Source of the DNA: Flaccisagitta enflata
Taxonomy: Eukaryota > Chaetognatha > Sagittoidea > Aphragmophora
Direction: 5' to 3'
DNA: 64,000 bases
Assembly (NCBI GenBank): GCA_965153355.1
Contig: OZ231126.1
Location: 13,020,001 to 13,084,000 of the forward strand
Shown in pieces: positions 41,801 to 54,109 of the stretch. Numbering within the stretch: position 1 is the stretch's first letter; every line of letters begins with the position of its first letter. The notes under the pieces were generated by a model that had not been told where the DNA came from, did not search any database, and saw nothing but the letters and a program-made list of their open reading frames with translations. The position numbers and the translations under genes are program-made.

Positions 41801-42012
41801 CTAGTTGAATGTACGCTATTGGTCTATTGGTCTGTCGGTCAGTCAGTCGGCCCGTCCGTCGGTCTTGCATTCCCTTTATGGCATCTTCAGCGTTGTTAAA
41901 TGGTATTTGAATCTCTGCCTCTGCTCAAATACCTGTGAGGCCTCTAAAGCCAATGCACTGCCCCTACCCCTTGCACGCGACCGGGTTGGCCGTGTACCCG
42001 GCCTTCTTTTAT
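41801..42012 (+). repeat. Family A repeat
   Basis: TAGTTGAATGTACGC, GGTCTGTCGGTCAGTCAGTC, GCTCAAATACCTGTGAGG, CCCCTACCCCTTGCACGCGA and GGCCGTGTACCCGGCCTTC. It lies head to head with the previous copy. Confidence 0.8.
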
Positions 42013-42677
42013 CACATTAGAGCACAGTATTTCTCTTCGAGACTAGCAATCGTTTATTGATTTTTCCAAAGGCAATCATCAACCATCATCTACAAAAACA
42101 AATCTTGTGAGTCATGAAACCACCTAAAGGGTTGTAAACGTTTTTTTTTTTTCATCTTTCCATCCTTTGAAAGGATTGCTTGAACCCTTCGGTAAAGGGA
42201 AAGATGATCTGGGGTGGTATGAAAATCTTATACTTAAACAAAATTGACAAGGGAGATCTTCAAGTCATAAAATCGTTGTTTAATGTCATATTCTTTATAT
42301 AGAATAAGAATATGATGTTTCAAAATCAGATGGCCGTTGATACATGAAAACTTTGGACATGGAAAAAAACGTGAGTCTTTTGGTTGAGGCTTTATAATTC
42401 TTGAATTCTTGATTTGTATTTAGGCTAAGACGTTTGTGAGGTTAGCCAAAATTAAATTTACTCGCTTTGATAGTGACAGTTTAAGGTCCGCATGATGAAT
42501 TGTCCAAAAACCGAAAGACGAGCTCAGTTGAGATTTAAGAACCTCCTCTCTAAATGCTCAGCAGATGAAAGCAAATGCAGCTAAAATTGCATGAGATGAA
42601 AACTCACCAGCCATTGAGCCATTGAGAATCATGATTTGTTGTTTCATCAAGGCCAACCACCCACTCACCCTTACCTA
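42013..42677. other. No gene seen
   Basis: AT-rich; contains an imperfect inverted pair around TCATCTTTCCATCC and GGAAAGATGATC (42150-42205). No exon supported. Confidence 0.45.
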
Positions 42678-43441
42678 CCCTGCTTTCAATATCGAGTGTT
42701 ACCAGCAAAACCTTTATTGCGTCTAAAGTATCTATTTTTAGAAAATCCGGTTGGTTTTGTCTGAAAGCAAATAACTTACCATTATTTCATGCAAAATTTC
42801 GTCATGCTGGGTCTAGCGGTTTATCGTCCACATGTTTTTGAAATTTGATGAAATTTGAGCAAAATTTGCTAAAAAAACAACATTTTTGAGCGATTTTATA
42901 TGTATGAACCCTTATAAACTTTGTGCATCATGAGCTGGAATGACCAAATAAGTCATGTATAGTCAATAATTGACACTTAATTTGTATCATTTTAGCTTTT
43001 CACCATTCTATAAGAATTTTGGTGCTGAAATACAGTTGTTGTTATTTGAAACCTGCTCAAACTTCAAAAATTAAAAGGAAAATCCAGATTTTCCACATAG
43101 ATTACACTGATTTGGTCTTTTTCTACAGAGGTACATAAACTGAGACTAATATCCTTCTTTCAAGACAAATCTGGCCATTTTTGCTTGATTCATTAAGAAA
43201 TGACAATGATTCAATGTCACAGTGTCAGTTAATCAATTTTTTAAAAAATTCTCTATTGGGGTTTGTCTCATTTTCATTCAAAATCATGTGGAAGCCAAAC
43301 GGCTTGAGCCAGTTCTTTGAAATTTTGCATGAACAAATGGTAGGTTATATGCTTTTTGGCAAATCCTACCTGAATTTCCCAAAATATATACTTTAGACGC
43401 AATAAAGGTTTTGCTGGCAACACTCGATATTGAAAGCAGGG
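42678..43441. mobile_element. 764-bp TA-flanked foldback element, copy 1
   Basis: CCCTGCTTTCAATATCGAGT at the left is the exact inverse of the right end, with TA on both sides. The arms extend about 130 bp or more, including AGCAAAACCTTTATTGCGTC and CATGCAAAATTTC. A second copy of identical length lies at 56092. Confidence 0.88.
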
Positions 43442-43500
43442 TATAAGCCCAGGATTACATGACCTCCGAGTCAATCCCTTATTCATTCGTGTCAACGTTT

Positions 43501-43600
43501 TTAGTAGCGGTCACGCGACTCTTTAAGTTACTTTTTGGTCTGTTGGTCTGTCGGTTGGTCCGTCGGTCGGTCCGTTTGTCTGTCCATCACAAAGTTGTTT
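43501..43600 (+). repeat. Family A head
   Basis: TTAGTAGCGGTCACGCGACTC, then GTCTGTCGGTTGGTCCGTCG and GTCCGTTTGTCTGTCC. The distal part is missing. Confidence 0.75.
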
Positions 43601-43609
43601 TCATCTCTG

Positions 43610-44507
43610 ACCACCCGAAATTATGCCATAGTTCAACCCTTACAGTTCCAGCCATCATGAAACCGATTGCGCAAAATAAAAAAAAAGAATAAAAGGGTTA
43701 ATAGATTTTTGAAAAAGTGAAATAAAAGTTGTTCCTAATTTGCGGAGAGGTGGTTCTCTTCATGATTTGTTTGAACGGAAATAGAATGAAAAAGAATCAA
43801 TGAAATCCTAATTCAATTAGATATTCAATTAAACATTTTTTCACCAAGAAATTCATCTGTGAAAAACAAATCTAGTTTCTAAGTAGGTTTAAGGAAAATT
43901 ACCTTAAAGACACATGTGGGGCAAAATACAGATGAGTTCAGATTAATTTTTGATATTGGCTATACAACTGAATAGAATGGATCTTCATGGAGGTAAAGCG
44001 GAGACACAGTGACAAAGGTCTTCAAAGGTCATATCCATACGTTCTCTGATCGCAGTCAGGTTTGTAGCTGCGGTCATGTGTTATCAAAATACAGATGCAA
44101 ACATTATTTTTTATTCATTTGTTTATTCCTGAATGTGTATAAGCATGTGATTCGTTGAGTTGCGTACACTGTAAAAAAAATGCTAGGACTGGTGACCATT
44201 ACAATGTACAATGTATACAATCGTCTTCATTGTTCATCTTAAAATTTTGTGTTGATGAGAGAAAAAGACGACGACAAGTGACAAAAGAAGAAAAGACAAC
44301 ATTCCATCATACCAACTTGTAATTGACTCATTTTCGTTGATTGTTGTTTTGAGAAGAGCGCGTGAACGATTCTCAAAGATTTTAATTGAGCTTACTCTGG
44401 GTTTGTCAGTTCTCAAAACATCAAAAGAAAATCGTCATGGATTCGACTTGATAAGTAACAAACGTCTAACGAGGTCCTTCCGTCGGTCGGTTAGAGGGTC
44501 AAACTCT
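43610..44507. other. No gene seen
   Basis: AT-rich, no exon with paired splice sites found. Confidence 0.45.
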
Positions 44508-44725
44508 AAACGATACACAGCTACCAAAGTTTTGTGCGGGTGGGCAGGGGCAGTGATGAAGTGAGTCAACCAAATATTTGGGCAGGAGAATGATGCAAAA
44601 ACTGTCCTTGGCCGCAAACAATCAATGTGTCACTGATCAACCAACTGACTGACTGACCAACGTATCAACAGACTGACGGACGGACGGACCGATATAGCTG
44701 GCTATATTGAGTTGCATACACGCCT
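44508..44725 (-). repeat. Family A repeat, diverged
   Basis: GATACACAGCTACCAAAG, TTGTGCGGGTGGGCAGGGGC, ATTTGGGCAGGAGAATGATG, GACTGACGGACGGACGGACC and GAGTTGCATACACGCC. Confidence 0.75.
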
Positions 44726-44996
44726 CTCGATTCATTGGCCGACTGGATTAGGTTGTTGGGGAGTCGATTTGGTCAGTTGATCACGCGTCTACTGTATATG
44801 AATGTTTTAAAACTTAGGTCATCAACAAGTAACGCGGTTGCAGACGGATCAACAGATGGATGGACTAACGAATGGAGGGACCAACGATATAGAGGGGCCA
44901 ACAATTAACAATAAAGCCTCTTATAGTGCTGGTAGTCCGAGACCGAAAATTTTACATGCGACTTTGGTCTCAAAACCTTGTTATGTAAAAATAAGA

Positions 44997-45226
44997 AACA
45001 AGGCCAGATACGCGGCTGCCCAAGTCGCGTGCGGGTGGGCAGGCTGGCAGGGGCAGTGCCGCAGTGGTTAAAATGATTAATCAAACATTTGGAAGAGCAG
45101 TGATGCAGAAACTTCCCATAAACGTCCTAAAATACAGTGTTATAGATTGATTGACTGGCCATCCGACAGAGAGACCGATCGACGGACCAACAGACAGCGG
45201 GTTACAGAGTCACGTGCACGCGACAT
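44997..45226 (-). repeat. Family A repeat, full length
   Basis: AACAAGGCCAGATACGCGGC, CAAGTCGCGTGCGGGTGGGC, AACATTTGGAAGAGCAGTGA, GACCGATCGACGGACC and GTCACGTGCACGCGAC followed by ATAAAA. An extra GCAGGCTG insertion is seen after GTGGGCAGG. Confidence 0.85.
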
Positions 45227-45561
45227 AAAAACAACGACAACGACAACGACAGGTTCGATTCATCGATGCATCGTTAGTGCAGCGTTGAAAAAGAAAATAG
45301 TTTTCACATCCGAAGTCTAATGTTTTCATTTTGCCCCCGTGGCAATTTGGATCAACCTGCAGCTCGGGTTTCTTGTAAATTAGGTTAAAAGCGATTCCGT
45401 GTAAATCAGGTTAAAAGTCTCGACTGTATTTTTAAACGAATACATCTGTAAATCATCTCTTTTCTCTAAGCATATTACTCATATACCAGTAAAGGCGGCT
45501 CTCGCCGACCGGAAAAAAATCGTAAAATTGCTTTTGTTTTTTTTCAGTTTTTTCTATCTCC

Positions 45562-46240
<679 letters not shown>

Positions 46241-46303
46241 TCCGCCCTTTGCTGAACTCATTTTTGTTGTTACTTAGGGCCCAAAATTGAGATCGATGAA
46301 AAA

Positions 46304-47478
46304 TAAAGATTTTTGAAAAAATGTGAAAAAATAAAAAAAGATTCAAAAATTCATAGCGCCTAAAGTATTTGTCCCACAGAGGCCTGCTTTTTTCCAGAAG
46401 GTGTAAAAAAGTGCCCTCTTTCACCCTGTACCAATTTCAACCCCAGCCACAGGCGAGCCTAGTTCTGCGTCAACTTCCTCAAATTGGCGCAAGCGAAAAA
46501 GGGAAACATTAAATCCTAACCCTGGACTCAAAAAATCGAAAAACGTTTTTTGATTTTTTTCCCAACTACCTAGGAAAAAAGTTTAAGGACACCTTTTACC
46601 AATGATATCTCAGCTTTTGAAATAGCCAGAGACTTTTTAAAAAATACCAAATCAATCTCTATCAAAAAATCTACAAAATGAGCGCAATCTTTAAGCGTTT
46701 AGAAATGGAAAGCAAAAGAGTGAAAACAGTCATTTTCAAAATTTGTATAAAAATGAGAATCAAGAAATTAAGAAAATCAGGGATACCTACTACTTAAGAT
46801 ATCCCGGCTTGTAGAGCAGCGAGAGAATTTTTATGACAAAGCAAATTCATATACATCAAAAGATCTTCGAGATGAGCGCAATCTGGTTTTTGTAGCATTA
46901 GTTGTTTAAAAATGGCAAGCAAAATGGTGAACTTGTTCCCATAATGATGGATATGCAAAATCTGCCCACTAATGTTCAAACATGATCGTCTCTTTTTACA
47001 TAGATTAAGTACTGCAAATTAATTCCCAAAGGCATAGCTAGGATCATTGAAACAAGAAAACCGTAAATTTTGTGTCATCAACTATTCAATATTTTACTTG
47101 TAAATCAAATCATTCTTCATGTATCCTTTAGCTTCTTTCCTAGGTAGTACAAGTAAACTTGTCTGTAGTTCTTGTTGGGACTAAATTTGTCGGACACAGA
47201 TTGGACGGTGGCAGTTGTAAAACATCTTGCTCCCCTACGCCCCTGAGTACACAGTGAACTCTCGTTTTAGCCAATCCATAATACCAAGACTTAATCCGTT
47301 ATCTATCGCCCACTGGCGAAAAAGGTAATTCATAATTTCTCTGACCACTCGCCAGTGACTAGTAAATGGCAGTGGTTGCTCAGTCATTGGCTAGGCTTTA
47401 AGGGCAGGGACGGTTTTGTCACGAAAATTGAGAAGAAAAAAAGTGAATTACATTAATGGACAAGTAAAAGAAATCTAA
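46304..47478. other. Low-copy AT-rich region with internal repeats, no gene
   Basis: A motif around AAAATGAGCGCAATCTTTAA (46676) recurs as GAGATGAGCGCAATCTGG (46870) within diverged direct repeats of about 200 bp. No supported exon. Confidence 0.45.
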
Positions 47479-47664
47479 TTAGTATATCAAGAAACACGCA
47501 ATGATATTTGCACTTTGAATTAAAAACCTTTTCCTTTTCCAACTCAAATCCAAAGAAGACCGGTTTTTGACTTTCGAGTTCCGCATTAAAAAATGGCTTG
47601 AATTGATAAGAGGGACCTCTGCTGTGGCATACAGATTTAATTTCTCACTTGAGGACAAATTCAA
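47479..47664 (-). CDS. Possible terminal exon, unrecognised
   Basis: A - strand frame follows an acceptor (GTCTGAGACAG at about 47675) and stops at 47479. It includes NLSSSEKLNLYATAEVPLI and SKVKNRSSLDLSWKRKRF, a Ser/basic tail. It could be the C-terminal tail of the receptor gene whose exons lie at 49931-51130 on the same strand. The linking exons were not found and chance cannot be excluded. Confidence 0.22.
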   Translation of the reverse strand: MNLSSSEKLNLYATAEVPLINSSHFLMRNSKVKNRSSLDLSWKRKRFLIQSANIIACFLIY

Positions 47665-48485
47665 ATGAATGAAATCCTGTCTCAGACATTGAAAAATAAA
47701 AAAAGTTTTATTCAGACTATGGTAGAGTTAAGTTAGAAAGCGAACCTGAGCTCTGTCACAGCGCTCAAATCTTGTAGTTAGATATTGATATTTTCTGCTT
47801 GTGGAACAAGGGTTATATACAAAAATCATAATAAGTTTTTTAGTAATATAAGTGAACATACTTAACAAGACACCTTAACAAACATTCCTTGTGGGCAGGT
47901 GGCCTTACAGTGAGTAAAAAAGCCAGAAAAAACGACATATTCCCCCCCTATGAATATTTAAATATTAACACAATTCTGACTTGATTGAACGGGTATTTAT
48001 AATTGAGGTTTCATCGAGTTTCCGAGATATGTTCTAGAGGAGTAAAAATGCTATCTGAAACTGTTTTTGTTAGAGATTTTCTCCGATGTAACACACTGTA
48101 ATCACTATTTCTTTAAGGGAAGGTAAAGCAAAAAAATAAAGAAAACCGCAGATTCGGTTTTGAACTGCAGAAAAGAGGACTGCGCAGAAAACGATCTTTT
48201 CTTCACTGCCTGCGTTTAAGTATATAAGTCTAGTTTGTATGAGAATTGGTTATGTCTAGAATCTTTTTTTTACAAATAGTATTATGTATAGCTTATGAAG
48301 GGATTTCCATATGAAAATGATAATTGACATGATACAAAATTTTTGCTACCCCATACTAGTTAAGTAATATGTTTCTCCCTTTTGGAAAAAAGTTACCCAA
48401 TTCAATTTTACTTTCACAGGCTATCCGTCGAAACATACTTTCACAATTGTTTGCATTGTGATTTTGCATTATTTTCGTAAATCAT

Positions 48486-48572
48486 ATTCATTCATTCATT
48501 CATTCATTCATTCATTCATTCATTCATTCATTCATTCATTCATTCATTCATTCATTCATTCATTCATTCATC
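48486..48572. repeat. (ATTC)n microsatellite
   Basis: About 21 ATTC units. Confidence 0.97.
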
Positions 48573-49195
48573 GATAGGATTAATTCTAGACTAGTAATGT
48601 GGACTAGGCAAGGAGTGTAATTGGTGGGTTAACATTTCTTAGTCGCATTTATCATGCATTTTATGACTAAATCTGTAACGGCATCTGGATTGACTAGCAG
48701 CTTAGTTACGCATGAGTTTGTGCGTTGGTAATGCTCTTTATTCATATCATGTGTTTTTGTCGTTTTATAATGTGTTTTATTGCGATTTGGATTCCGGCCT
48801 TTGTTATACTACAAATGTTGCGTCGATGGAGAGTAGTTTATCCCATGATTAGTTGATTACCATTCAACGAGATTTCATTTTCATTTGACTCGGACTTGAT
48901 TAATGAGAAGGTCGGGTCACAATTATGTAGACACGGAAAAGGAACAAATTGAGCTTACCCGTTTCTGAGCTTACACAAAAGACAACTTTTCACTTCATTC
49001 ATTATAAATTTCCTCGGCAGTTTTTTTTTTTTTCTAAATTGCTGTGTCACTGAGTCATTGATGGAAAAAGACCAGCAAGTGACACTATCAGGATTATGAT
49101 GAATTTAACAAACTTACATTAAACCAGCTCAAGAACGTAGGGTAGCAAAGACAACCGAAAGGTCAATTAGGGGATGACCATAAAAAAAGTCTGTA
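48573..49195. other. No gene resolved
   Basis: Presumed intron or flank of the receptor gene. A GT-AAGT donor-like site at about 49117 (- strand) follows a hydrophobic frame (LSLLPYVLELV), but no acceptor fits. Confidence 0.35.
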
Positions 49196-49352
49196 CAGTA
49201 GGACCCCGCCTCATCGGTCCCAGTGGGACTGAAGATTTTTCACCTTTATGTCAGGTTCACCTTTGAAGAAACCGTCATTAGGGACCTTAAAATATTAACC
49301 TTTATTGATAGGGAACCTTTAAAAGCGAGACTGTTATTGCGGGGTCCCACTG
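49196..49352. mobile_element. Pogo/Tigger-like miniature element, copy 1
   Basis: CAGTAGGACCCCGCCTCATC at the left and GCGGGGTCCCACTG at the right are inverted ends, and TA flanks both sides. It is 157 bp with no coding content. Confidence 0.8.
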
Positions 49353-49605
49353 TAGTCGATTCATCTGGCTCGTTGACAGACTAACCATTTTGAATGTCGA
49401 GTGGCCTACACAGTTGTGCAAAGAATGTATGCTATTGAGTTTAAGATATTTCTTCAATTGAAACAGGTTTTTTTTCCATTTTCAAGTGAATAATTCATCT
49501 CCCACTTCAACTCTCAACACAATGAATTTGCTTTCCTTTCTTGATCCAGATGTATGCCATGGCATAACACGCGGGTTTCAGACTTTGCATCACATTTATC
49601 AAACA

Positions 49606-49781
49606 CAGTGGGACCCCGCAATAACAGTCTCGCTTTCAAAGGTTCCCCATCAATAAATGTCAATATGTCAAGGTCCCAAATGACGGTTTCTAATGTGATT
49701 TCACCCCTCTATAAAGGTGAACCTGAGATAATGGTGAAAAATCTTCAGTCCCAATGGGACCGATGAGGCGGGGTCCTACTG
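49606..49781. mobile_element. Pogo/Tigger-like miniature element, copy 2 (inverted)
   Basis: CAGTGGGACCCCGCAATAAC to GGCGGGGTCCTACTG, 176 bp, opposite orientation to copy 1 253 bp away. TA is present on the right and CA on the left. The pair forms a large potential hairpin. Confidence 0.75.
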
Positions 49782-49930
49782 TACTTGATCAATTCTTTCG
49801 CCGCCGTAACTAGATCGCGATCTTCACGACTAAGTGCTATCGAAAAATACGCAAGCAATTTTGTGTGAATGAGCGGGCCAATTTCAACCATAACTAGCAC
49901 GAAATTATAAACGAAAAAAATCCCTCTTAC

Positions 49931-49958
49931 GATCCGACAAAAAGTGATAATTTTCTGG

Positions 49959-50050
<92 letters not shown>

Positions 50051-50388
50051 ATTTGCCACATGATTTTCTGGTAGGCGTTGACCGCTCTCTTCGGGGCGTT
50101 AGAAGCTCGCAAGAATGATATCGATTCTCTCAAACTGCCGCAAATCTTAAATGACAGGAAAACCTGAAAGGTGCAATCGAGAAACAAGACAACCACTTGG
50201 AGGCCGATCAGAAATATCCAAGTCTTGATCCAAGTGTATTTTTCAGACGTCAGAGTAAAAAGATTATGGACTTGGAAAATGTAATTATCACCCTTGTCTT
50301 TCTTGATTTTGGTCCCCAATGCGGAGAAAGTAGAAGTGATTCCGACGGCGATGAGGATCAAGCCAGCGACCATTTTCTTGATACATAT
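49931..50388 (-). CDS. Probable multi-pass receptor, second exon, with poly-Thr
   Basis: The acceptor is GTGGCTTTCCCAG and the donor GGATC|GTAAGA. The peptide begins ICIKKMVAGLILIAVGIT (a membrane segment), then a polar loop, KTWIFLIGLQVVVLFLDC (another), and a polar stretch (SISFLRASNAPKRAVNAYQ). It then reads through (ACA)n as about 30 Thr before RKLSLFVG. If this is a seven-segment receptor, these would be segments four and five with the Thr run in the third inner loop. The phase of this acceptor does not match the preceding strong donor, so a small exon may be missing. Confidence 0.5.
49960..50050. repeat. (TTG)n microsatellite, apparently in coding sequence
   Basis: About 30 TTG units, read as Thr codons (ACA) on the - strand. 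Confidence 0.95.
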
Positions 50389-50747
50389 CTGGGAAAGCCA
50401 CGTCGAAAGGAAAGCCGAAATAGGTTTTTTTTACAATAATTACATAATCAGTAACAAGTTCGACATTTTGATATTGAATTAATGACTCTTTGATTGGAGA
50501 CAAAATTGCATAATGCTATCTCTATCCATGGATTTCATAAGATGAACCCTAAAATAAGGGCAACATTGAGACATTGTCTTAAAAAAATATCCCTTCACTT
50601 TTCTTAATTCTATAACAGTTTGTACACTCTGATGCAAGATCTATTTTGGGAAAATCAAATTGCAATATTCAATATCATTTAATTTGGCAAAGGTAAAGCA
50701 CTTGTTTTTCCCAATTTTCAAACTCATTCCCTGTGGCGTGATCTCAC

Positions 50748-51130
50748 CTTGTAATCACGTCCTTCTTTTGAGGCCAGCAGATGAGGACGTACACGGTCAC
50801 GCAATCGCAAAACACAATCGAATCCACGAATCGGGTAAAGAAGTCTTTCAGAAACGTGCGGTAACCAGTCAACGTGAACTGCCTGAGGCGAAAAAGCCAG
50901 TAAGGCGCGAATCGAGGGTTGACAGCCTCGCGTATAAAAGGGGTTTGCTCCATTATCACCATGCAAATGCCGCAGATCCCGATAGTGATGGAATAAAAAG
51001 CAGCCGTGGACAACGAGTGTCGACGCTGACACAACAGAGTAACCAAAACCACGTTGCAGATGACGCAGAAGACGGAACCGATCCAAATGCAAGTGCCTTT
51101 CAGGTGCCATTCCATGAGCATCCAATCCAT
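50748..51130 (-). CDS. Probable multi-pass receptor, first coding exon
   Basis: The ATG at 51130 sits in a strong context (AAAGCCATGG) with an in-frame stop 24 bases upstream. The 127 codons hold three hydrophobic segments: about residues 14-34 (CIWIGSVFCVICNVVLV), 44-62 (FYSITIGICGICMVIM) and 96-117 (FVDSIVFCDCVTVYVLIC). The last ends TVYVLICWPQKK, which resembles the DRY..I..P region of class A G-protein-coupled receptors with Val in place of Arg. The donor is ACAAG|GTGAGA. Identity as a receptor is inference; coding status is better supported. Confidence 0.6.
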
Positions 51131-51985
51131 GGCTTTTGTTGGACAATTTTTTACGCTGCCTAAAAACTGCTTGTACCGTCTATGTATGGCAGTCTTTTTC
51201 GTTATTCACATCGGATAAAGCTGGAAGCAGGGCTGTTTCGGTCTTGTGTTTATGGGCAAGGGGGTAAATGATTACTTTTTGAATGCGAAGTCATGCCAGT
51301 GCTCCCAATGCAGTATTAACATATGGACCTCAAAACTTACACATACGCTGACTTACCAACAGAGAGGTTGATAGACTTTGTCGTCTGTAGGGGGGTGCGT
51401 GCTCCTTAAAAGAAAGCCAAATAGTGTGCTTCATGACTCCCTGAGTTCCCATATGCCATTTGTTTGGTTGGTTGTTTCATCCGTCCGTTGGTTGCTCTTT
51501 TGCCGGTCACTAACACTTTGTTTTCATGGTATCTATGGGAATTTACATGCCTTTTTAGCTCCTGCTCCTGCTCAAATATTTCATTGTTTTTTCTTTACTG
51601 CACTCCCCTTGCCCTTTGACAAAAAAAGAAAAAAAAAAAAGAATCAGACAAGAAAATTTGATAAAAAAGGTGTGCAATGTGCATATAAATACCTTGAAAC
51701 TAACGACAATTTTGTAAAAACGATTTCCATTCTTACTGGCTTGGAAAAAAGCAAAATATCATGGATCTATGTAATCTAGGTGTACTGTGGAACGGTACTT
51801 TGTGATACTGAGTGTTCAATTATAAATCATTTCCACAGGGAGATCTGAAGAAAATACTAATTTTACCGTCAAACAAGACTTGCAAAAAAACAAGCAAACA
51901 AACAAACAAACAAACAAACAATTTCTATCAGCTAAATGCAAGTTTTTGTTAAAATCAGACGCGTGGCAAAGCATAGAAATTCTGT
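51131..51985. other. Upstream of receptor gene, no gene seen
   Basis: Includes an eroded family A-like stretch (CCGTCCGTTGGTTGC near 51481) and an (AAAC)n run at 51894-51920. Confidence 0.45.
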
Positions 51986-52021
51986 GTTATAAGTAGTGAT
52001 GTGGAAGCGCCAAATTTTTGG

Positions 52022-52227
52022 ACCGCTTCCGCTTCCGCTTCCATTTTCAATTTTTTTTTTGCTTCCGCTTCTGCTTCCGCTTCCATTCAGAAATTTTTTT
52101 CCGCTTCCGCTTCCGCTTCCGCTTCCATTTAAAATCTTTTTTAAGCTTCCGCTTCCGCTTCCGCTTCCATTTCAATTTTTTTTCATGCTTCCGCTTCCGC
52201 TTCTGCTTCCGCTTCCGCTTCCATTAC
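52022..52227 (+). repeat. (GCTTCC)n hexamer array, left
   Basis: Four blocks of CCGCTTCCGCTTCCGCTTCC separated by short T-rich spacers. Confidence 0.95.
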
Positions 52228-52805
52228 CACATCCAGTAAAGCTTATATTATTTTATCTAATCTTATAACATAAAAGAACTTCAATTTCGATAGTACTTGA
52301 TTCACAAGAATCCTGAACAATAAAAACAAATATTTTTTCAAATAGAAAAAAAAAGTTATAATACTTACATAAAAACCCTTGACTATAGATATAAAATTAA
52401 TATGATAATAAAAAAGATAAAGTTGAAAGAAATAAAAAAGGCAACCAGGTGTTTTATTTTTAACTATAAATAAATGAATCAATCATGTTTTTGGTACAAT
52501 ACAATGTCACTTAAAAATAACTTGTTATCTAATCAGTCAAATTTAGATTTATTGTTATCAAAATAGCCATTTTGTAAATCAAGTTTTGAGCATATCTGTT
52601 AGGCAGGCAAAGTAACAAACAAACATAACATTGATAAACTAACTATTGATATCAATTCATACACTATAATGAATTTTTTAATTGGATTAAATGAATGTTG
52701 CATATAAATATTTTCATCTTTTTCTTTGTTTTTTTATAGCTACTGTTAGATGTTTTAGCTTTGTTTATTTTTGTTTGTTTATGTGTGTGTGTGTGTGTGT
52801 GTGTC

Positions 52806-52921
52806 TGTATCTCTCTCTCTCTTTCTCTCCTTCTCTTTCTCTCTTTCTCTTTCTTTCTCTCTCTCTCTTTTTCTCTCTTTCTCACTTTCTCTCTTTTTTT
52901 CTCTCTCTCTCTCTTTCTTTT
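52806..52921. repeat. (TG)n/(CT)n microsatellite
   Basis: A short TG run (52785-52804) then CTCTCTTTCT-type sequence. Confidence 0.9.
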
Positions 52922-52923
52922 TT

Positions 52924-53128
52924 AAGTCGCCTGCTACGCGACTTTACACCCCACTTTGTCCGTCCATCCACCCGTCCGTTGGTTGGTCGGTCGGTCCCCA
53001 TTTTACTTTTCTGGCATTTTTGAGCATTTTGAGCTCACTGCTCCTGCCTAAATGCGTCAGTGACCTTCTCCATCACCGCCCCTGCCCACCGGCACACCGC
53101 TAGGGTAGCCTTGTATCCGGCCTTGTTT
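52924..53128 (+). repeat. Family A repeat inside the hAT-like element
   Basis: AAGTCGCCTGCTACGCGACT, CCGTCCGTTGGTTGGTCGG, CTGCTCCTGCCTAAATGCG, CCCCTGCCCACCGGCAC and GGTAGCCTTGTATCCGGCC. It is bordered by CT tracts on both sides. Confidence 0.87.
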
Positions 53129-53131
53129 CTC

Positions 53132-53320
<189 letters not shown>

Positions 53321-53845
53321 ATCCCCTGAAATTCTAGCTTTTAACTGTCTCTTTAACAGATGTGCATTCTTCTTCTTCCTCCTCCTCCTCTTTATCTTAC
53401 ACTCACTCAAACTCTTCCTCTTCCTCTTCCTCTCCCTTATTCTTTACTCACCAAAAGTTTTACTATCTTTTTCCTCCTCCTACTCCTCAAATTTTTCCTC
53501 CTCTTCTTTTTTTTTTCAGTCACTTAGACTCACACAATTTCCTTTTCCTCTTCCTTTTCTTTATCCTTTACCCACTTTCACTTTCACTTAATCCTTATCT
53601 TCTTTTTCTTCTCCTTCTTATTATTTATCACTTTTACTTATTCTGTTCTCAGAATCTTAAATGCTTATTCATCTAACTGATTTTTTTTTAATCCCCTTGA
53701 TTTTTTCATTACTATTGCATTGTATTGTATTGTATAATGAAAATTACAAAATTGGTTACATTTGTTGGGAAAACCAAAAACACAAAATTTTCTTAATCCA
53801 ATTACCTTATACAATTGCTCAAGCCTGATAATATGTATAAGTGGA

Positions 53846-54092
53846 AGCGGAAGCTTTCAGCGCTTCCGCTTCCGCTTCCACTGTATCTGCTTCCGCTTCC
53901 GCTTCCGCTTCCATTGAATTTTTTATTTCCGCTTCCGCTTCCGCTTCCGCTTCCACCAAATTTTTAAAAACCGCTTCCGCTTCCGCTTCCATTTCCACTG
54001 AGATTCTAAAAACTGCTTCCGCTTCCGCTTCCGCTTCCAGTGAGAAAGTGCCGCTTCCACCCGCTTCCGCTTCCGCTTCCGCTTCCGCTTCC
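53846..54092 (+). repeat. (GCTTCC)n hexamer array, right
   Basis: Six blocks in the same strand orientation as the left array, separated by A/T-rich spacers such as AAATTTTTAAAAA. Confidence 0.95.
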
Positions 54093-54109
54093 ACATCACT
54101 AGTTATAAG

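Noticed and set aside
49745-49930. Hydrophobic frame (YNFVLVMVEIGPLIHTKLL) as receptor segment six
   Set aside because: It runs into the pogo-like element, lacks a credible acceptor after the repeat and would lie in the intron implied by the GTAAGA donor at 49930.
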